Shown: positions 60,328 through 64,000 of the stretch, in pieces
Position numbering within the stretch: the stretch's first letter is position 1
How the letters are laid out: each line of letters opens with the position of its first letter
Source: Salinadaptatus halalkaliphilus
GTDB taxonomy: Archaea > Halobacteriota > Halobacteria > Halobacteriales > Natrialbaceae
Length of the DNA stretch: 64,000 nucleotides
NCBI RefSeq assembly: GCF_006543045.1
Contig: NZ_RBZW01000039.1
Location: forward strand, 1 to 64,000
Direction of reading: 5' to 3'
Position numbers and translations under genes: made by a program
Notes under the pieces: model-generated
The model's input: the letters and a program-made list of their open reading frames with translations, nothing else
What the model was told of the DNA's origin: nothing
The model's database searches: none

Positions 60328-61665
60328 ATGACTGCAGTCGGTATCGACGCGATCGAAATCTGGACCGGGAACCTCAAACTCGACTTACCGGGAACGTTCG
60401 CCCCGCAAAAGGGTGAAGAGCCCGAAAAGTACACGAAGGGGCTCGGTCTCAACGCCAGTTCGTTCCCCGACAGTTACGAGGACATCGTCACGATGGCGGC
60501 CAACGCCTCGCACCGATTGATGGAACGCAAAGGCCTCGAGCCCGACGATATCGGGCGTATCGACGTCGCGACCGAGAGCGCCTTCGACAACTCGAAACCG
60601 GTTTCGACGTACGTCGCCGGCTGTCTCGAGCAAGTGTTCGACGGTGATTTCCATCACGCGAACAAAGGCGAGCGGAAGTTCGCCTGTATCGCGGGGACCC
60701 AGAGTCTCGACGACGCCTACAACTGGATTCGGGCGGGGCGCAATCGCGGTCGCGGTGCGATCGTGATCGCGACGGATACTGCACTCTACGCCCGCGGTGA
60801 CGCCGGCGAAGCCACCCAAGGTGCCGGCGCCGTGGCGATGTACATCACCGAGGACCCCGATCTGGTCAAACTCTCGCCCGAACAGGGGTACGGCTCGGCG
60901 GACGAGACCGACTTTCTCAAACCCAACCAGCAGTTCCCCTCCGTCGACGGGAAGCGATCGGTACAGGTCTATCTCGCGCGAATGCGTGAAGCGCTGCAGG
61001 ACTTCGAGAGCGTTCACGGGGAGAGTCACCCGGACCAGTACGCCTACATCCCCTTCCATACCCCGTTCCCGGGGATGGTCCGCAAGGCCGGTCTCCTCGT
61101 CTACCGGCACATGATCCGTGATACCGGCATCGAAGACGACCTAGCCGACGAAATCGGCCGCCAACCCCGGTCGGAGGCCTTCGACGACGACGAGGCGTTC
61201 CACGACGCGCTCCGGGCGTACATGGACGATCTCAAAGAAACCGAGACGTACCAGGAGTGGTACGAGGCGACCATCGATCCCACGCTCACCCTCTCTCGAG
61301 AGGTCGGTAACTGGTACACCGGCTCCGTCCACGTCGCCCGCGTCAGCGCGCTGAAACACGGCCTCGAGAACGACCTCGATCTCGCCGGCAGTAAACTGCT
61401 CGTTGGTTCCTACGGCTCCGGCGCCCAGGCGGAAGGCCACGCCGAGACGATCCAGGACGGCTGGCGCGAGGAAATCGAAGCGCTAAACGTCGACGAACAG
61501 CTCGAGACGCGCTACGACATGAGCTGGGAGGACTACGAAGAAGTCCACGACGTCCACAACCACGAGATGGACGTCGACGTCGAGGAGTTCACGGCACCCG
61601 AAAGCGAGTTCGTCTTCGACGGCTGGGGACGGATGGGCGAGCGCCAATATCGATACGTCGAGTAG
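60328..61665 (+). CDS. Hydroxymethylglutaryl-CoA synthase
   Basis: A 445-residue thiolase-fold enzyme that joins acetyl-CoA and acetoacetyl-CoA to give HMG-CoA, the entry to the mevalonate pathway for archaeal lipids and carotenoids. Cys120 in 'ERKFACIAGTQSLDDAYNWI' is the acylated cysteine, Glu83 in 'ATESAFDNSKP' the general acid or base, and 'YIPFHTPFPGMVRKAG' carries the His. The C-terminal 'LLVGSYGSGAQAEGHAETIQDGW' is typical of the archaeal/eukaryotic type. The length matches haloarchaeal enzymes. It supplies precursors that crtY and any terpene-synthase-like enzyme would depend on. Confidence 0.96.
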   Translation: MTAVGIDAIEIWTGNLKLDLPGTFAPQKGEEPEKYTKGLGLNASSFPDSYEDIVTMAANASHRLMERKGLEPDDIGRIDVATESAFDNSKPVSTYVAGCLEQVFDGDFHHANKGERKFACIAGTQSLDDAYNWIRAGRNRGRGAIVIATDTALYARGDAGEATQGAGAVAMYITEDPDLVKLSPEQGYGSADETDFLKPNQQFPSVDGKRSVQVYLARMREALQDFESVHGESHPDQYAYIPFHTPFPGMVRKAGLLVYRHMIRDTGIEDDLADEIGRQPRSEAFDDDEAFHDALRAYMDDLKETETYQEWYEATIDPTLTLSREVGNWYTGSVHVARVSALKHGLENDLDLAGSKLLVGSYGSGAQAEGHAETIQDGWREEIEALNVDEQLETRYDMSWEDYEEVHDVHNHEMDVDVEEFTAPESEFVFDGWGRMGERQYRYVE

Positions 61666-61758
61666 CCTCGAGCTGGCCGCGAATTCGCGACCGATCTCTC
61701 ACCGGCGCCATCCGGCAGTATAGCAATCTTTTCGACCATCGGCGTCCCACTCGCCGAT

Positions 61759-62559
61759 ATGAACTTCTTCGATCGGCTCCACGACCGCATTCGGACGGTC
61801 GACAGCGTCGTCAGCGTCGGGCTCGACCCCGATCCCAAACGCATCCCCGCCCACCTCGAGGAGTACGACCTGCCACGGTGGGCGTTCAACCGCCGGATCA
61901 TCGACGCGACCCACGAACACGCTGCGGTTTACAAACCGAACGCCGCCTTCTACGAAGATCCCGACGGCTGGGCAGCCTTGGCGGAGACGGTCGCCTACGC
62001 CCACGGCAAAGACGTACCCGTTCTTTTAGACGCCAAACGAGCCGACATCGGGAACACGACCCGCCAGTACGCCAAACTGCTCGAGACGGTCGACGCGATC
62101 ACGGTCAACCCCTACATGGGTCGAGACTCGCTCCAGCCGTTTCTGGCCGACGAGGAATCCGGCGTCTTCATCCTCTGTCGGACCTCGAATCCCGGCGGGG
62201 CCGACCTCCAAGACCTCGAACTCGAGACCGGCGAACCCCTCTACGAGCGCGTCGCGGCGCTTGCGGAGCTGTGGAACGAAAACGACAACGTCGGGCTCGT
62301 CGTCGGTGCGACCAAATCCGAGGAACTCGAGGCGCTACGCGAGCAGGTGCCGGATCTGCCCTTCCTCGTCCCGGGCATCGGCGCCCAGGGTGGCGACGCC
62401 GAGGCGGCGGTCGAATACGGGATCGCCGACGGCGTCGGGCTGGTAAACTCGTCTCGCGGGATCATCTTCGCTGGGGAAGACCAGGGCGAGGAGTTTGCGA
62501 CGGCAAGCAAACAGGCTGTGAAACGTCTCAAACGCCGCCTCAACCAGTACCGGGGCTAA
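61759..62559 (+). CDS. pyrF: Orotidine 5'-phosphate decarboxylase
   Basis: A 266-residue TIM-barrel enzyme that makes UMP. The catalytic 'LLDAKRADIGNTTRQYAK' contains the Asp-Lys-Asp set of the long (bacterial type 2) branch; 'VVSVGLDPDPKRIP' opens the barrel and 'PFLVPGIGAQGGDAEAAVEYG' and 'GLVNSSRGIIFA' bind the phosphate. It should be soluble and housekeeping. A TATA-like GTATAGCAA occurs about 40 bases before the ATG. Confidence 0.96.
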   Translation: MNFFDRLHDRIRTVDSVVSVGLDPDPKRIPAHLEEYDLPRWAFNRRIIDATHEHAAVYKPNAAFYEDPDGWAALAETVAYAHGKDVPVLLDAKRADIGNTTRQYAKLLETVDAITVNPYMGRDSLQPFLADEESGVFILCRTSNPGGADLQDLELETGEPLYERVAALAELWNENDNVGLVVGATKSEELEALREQVPDLPFLVPGIGAQGGDAEAAVEYGIADGVGLVNSSRGIIFAGEDQGEEFATASKQAVKRLKRRLNQYRG

Positions 62560-62605
62560 CCGTGTGCGATTCGGTCAGTTCCGGGCCGATCGATACCGAG
62601 TCGAG

Positions 62606-63778
62606 TTACCGGCGGGACGACACCGACGGTCCGCCACGGCGCTTCGGTGACGGCTGGCTGGCACGTTCGACCGGTAGCGATACCGAGAAGGTCGACCCCT
62701 TGCCGGGTTCGGAGTCGACCCAGATCTCGCCGCCGTGGCGTTCGGCGATGCGTTGACAGAGCGCGAGACCGATGCCCGTTCCGGGATACTCCTCGCGCGT
62801 GTGAAGGCGCTTGAACACTTCGAAGATGTCGTCTTGGTTTGCCGGGTCGATGCCGATACCGTTGTCCTGGACGGAAAGAATCCAGGTGTCCCCGTTTCGT
62901 TCCGCAGTGACCCGAACCCGTGGGTCGTCGTCGGTGTACTCGAGTGCGTTCTGGAGCAGGTTTTGAACGAGTCGGTGCAACTGCATCTCGTCGCCCTCGA
63001 CCTGTGGCAAGTCGCCGACGGTTATTTCCGCGTCGCACTCCTCGATGAGCACGCCCAAATCGTCGACCGCACGTTCGACCACGTCCTCCAGAGCCACCGT
63101 CTCGAACGGTTTGCCCTCGGTATCGATCCGCGAATAGACCAGCAATCCGTCGACCATCGCTCGCATTCGGTCGGCACCGTCGACCGCGTACGCCAGAAAC
63201 TCCCGCGTCTCGTCGGTGAGTTCGTCGTCTGCTCGGCGCTCGAGCAGTTGCAGGTACGACGAGACCATTCGAAGGGGCTCTTGTAAGTCGTGAGACGCCG
63301 CGTAGGCGAACTGCTCGAGTCGCTCGTTGGACATCCGCAGTTGCTCGACTGTTGTGTCGATCTCTCGCTTGCTCGTTTTGATCTGTGCGTCGCGCAACCC
63401 GAGTGCGAAGCCGGCGAGAGCGCTAAAGGCCGGCAGAATCGTAAACGCCCGATCCGGATTGCTGATCCCGCCTTCCACGACGACGTTGTAGACGGCGAGA
63501 AAGCCGACCATCGCGAGTACCCCACCGGTCGTCCACGTCGCGACCGTCGAGTGGAAATCGGGATGGATGTCCATCTCGCGGAGCCGATACCCACCGTAGA
63601 GAAGTATCAGCGCGGGAATGCTGATAAACACCGAGACGAACAGCGCACTCGTCGGGGCTGTGCCGCTGGCGATTCGCACGTAGCCGCGTATTGCGGCCGC
63701 GACGAGAAAGACGACACCGATGGCGACGATAAGCCGTCGCTCTCCGATCGTCTCGATGAGACGCGCCCCAGTACCCAT
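62606..63778 (-). CDS. Membrane-bound sensor histidine kinase
   Basis: A 390-residue kinase. The N-terminal 130 residues hold about four transmembrane helices with little extracellular sequence, so the signal may be within the membrane or cytoplasm. The HisKA box 'FAYAASHDLQEPLRMVSSYLQLLERR' has His163 as the phosphorylated residue; the HATPase domain shows the N box 'RLVQNLLQNALEYTD', G1 'VQDNGIGIDP' and G2 'GTGIGLALCQRIAERHGGEIWVDSEPGKGSTF'. There is no PAS domain or fused receiver, and no response regulator gene is adjacent. Confidence 0.93.
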   Translation of the reverse strand: MGTGARLIETIGERRLIVAIGVVFLVAAAIRGYVRIASGTAPTSALFVSVFISIPALILLYGGYRLREMDIHPDFHSTVATWTTGGVLAMVGFLAVYNVVVEGGISNPDRAFTILPAFSALAGFALGLRDAQIKTSKREIDTTVEQLRMSNERLEQFAYAASHDLQEPLRMVSSYLQLLERRADDELTDETREFLAYAVDGADRMRAMVDGLLVYSRIDTEGKPFETVALEDVVERAVDDLGVLIEECDAEITVGDLPQVEGDEMQLHRLVQNLLQNALEYTDDDPRVRVTAERNGDTWILSVQDNGIGIDPANQDDIFEVFKRLHTREEYPGTGIGLALCQRIAERHGGEIWVDSEPGKGSTFSVSLPVERASQPSPKRRGGPSVSSRR

Positions 63779-63909
63779 TAGGTAACGTAGGTGCGACTGG
63801 GAACTTGTATCTCACTGTAGTACGGTCGACATGCGGATCAGGTTCGTTCACCGAGAGGCAAAAACGCACCCCACAAGACAGGCGCCGGGAGGTTGCTACA
63901 CTAGCCGCG

Positions 63910-63999
63910 TCAGTCGTCGATCGGGGCCGCACTCGAGAGCGCGTCGTCGAGTTCGGCATCTTCCATCTTCTCGACTAAGGCGTCGATGACCTCCTCGCG
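63910..63999 (-). CDS. C-terminal end of an acidic protein, gene truncated by the window edge
   Basis: Only the last 29 codons and the stop are inside the window ('REEVIDALVEKMEDAELDDALSSAAPIDD'). The acidic helical tail is typical of haloarchaeal proteins; too little is visible to name a family. The 131 bases between it and the histidine kinase start show no other gene. Confidence 0.55.
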   Translation of the reverse strand, partial: REEVIDALVEKMEDAELDDALSSAAPIDD

Positions 64000-64000
64000 T

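Overview
The window is chromosomal DNA from a halophilic archaeon (class Halobacteria). The support is high GC throughout, very acidic proteins, a halorhodopsin with its carotenoid and retinal genes, archaeal L1-L10-L12 ribosomal genes, Cdc48, PriS-GINS, NreA, a mevalonate-pathway HMG-CoA synthase, PGF-type surface protein sorting, and many genes whose TATA box lies about 25-30 bases before the start codon (leaderless mRNAs). The genus cannot be fixed from sequence reading alone; the repeat types remind me of Natrinema/Haloterrigena relatives.

Layout. 1-8.7 kb: CBS/ribosome-binding-like protein, an orphan half lycopene cyclase, a CAP-domain protein, BrkB-like membrane protein, redoxin, halocyanin-like protein, old yellow enzyme and a TctA-like permease. 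8.7-11.7 kb: a pigment cluster, brp/blh (retinal formation) and fused crtY (lycopene to beta-carotene) divergent from hop (light-driven chloride pump). 11.9-14.0 kb: rpl12, rpl10 and rpl1 behind a structured leader. 14-25.6 kb: redox and metabolic genes (FAD oxidase, F420 oxidoreductase, aminotransferase, amidohydrolase with Rieske protein), KsgA with an in-frame tandem repeat, and membrane proteins. 25.6-28.8 kb: a tungstate-type ABC transporter with a ModE/TOBE-like regulator. 29-38.4 kb: thi4, a degenerate archaemetzincin-like protein, NreA, a Na+/H+ antiporter, a small zinc-finger protein with EF-1 beta, and an MFS transporter. 38.5-45.8 kb: a metallo-beta-lactamase protein, a class I terpene-synthase-like gene, DoxX, archease, and a priS-gins replication pair. 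45.8-54.9 kb: cdc48 with a small Hsp20-like partner, panB, a HAD hydrolase, TetR divergent from an orphan NrfD-like membrane protein, and acyl-CoA dehydrogenase. 55-60 kb: a PGF-type surface glycoprotein and a very large pilin-like protein. 60-64 kb: HMG-CoA synthase, pyrF, a histidine kinase and a truncated gene.

The least explained features are these. (1) A family of nine imperfect palindromes of about 85 bp sits at gene 3' ends, and four copies touch or share the stop codon; every copy keeps one A end and one B end, and two copies carry the same 57-bp insert. (2) A lone gene at 39.5 kb carries the spaced motifs of class I terpene synthases. (3) Several palindromic candidate operators lie next to TATA boxes, the best being the TetR/NrfD control region. 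I found no CRISPR array, rRNA, intact tRNA, transposase or recognisable defence island.
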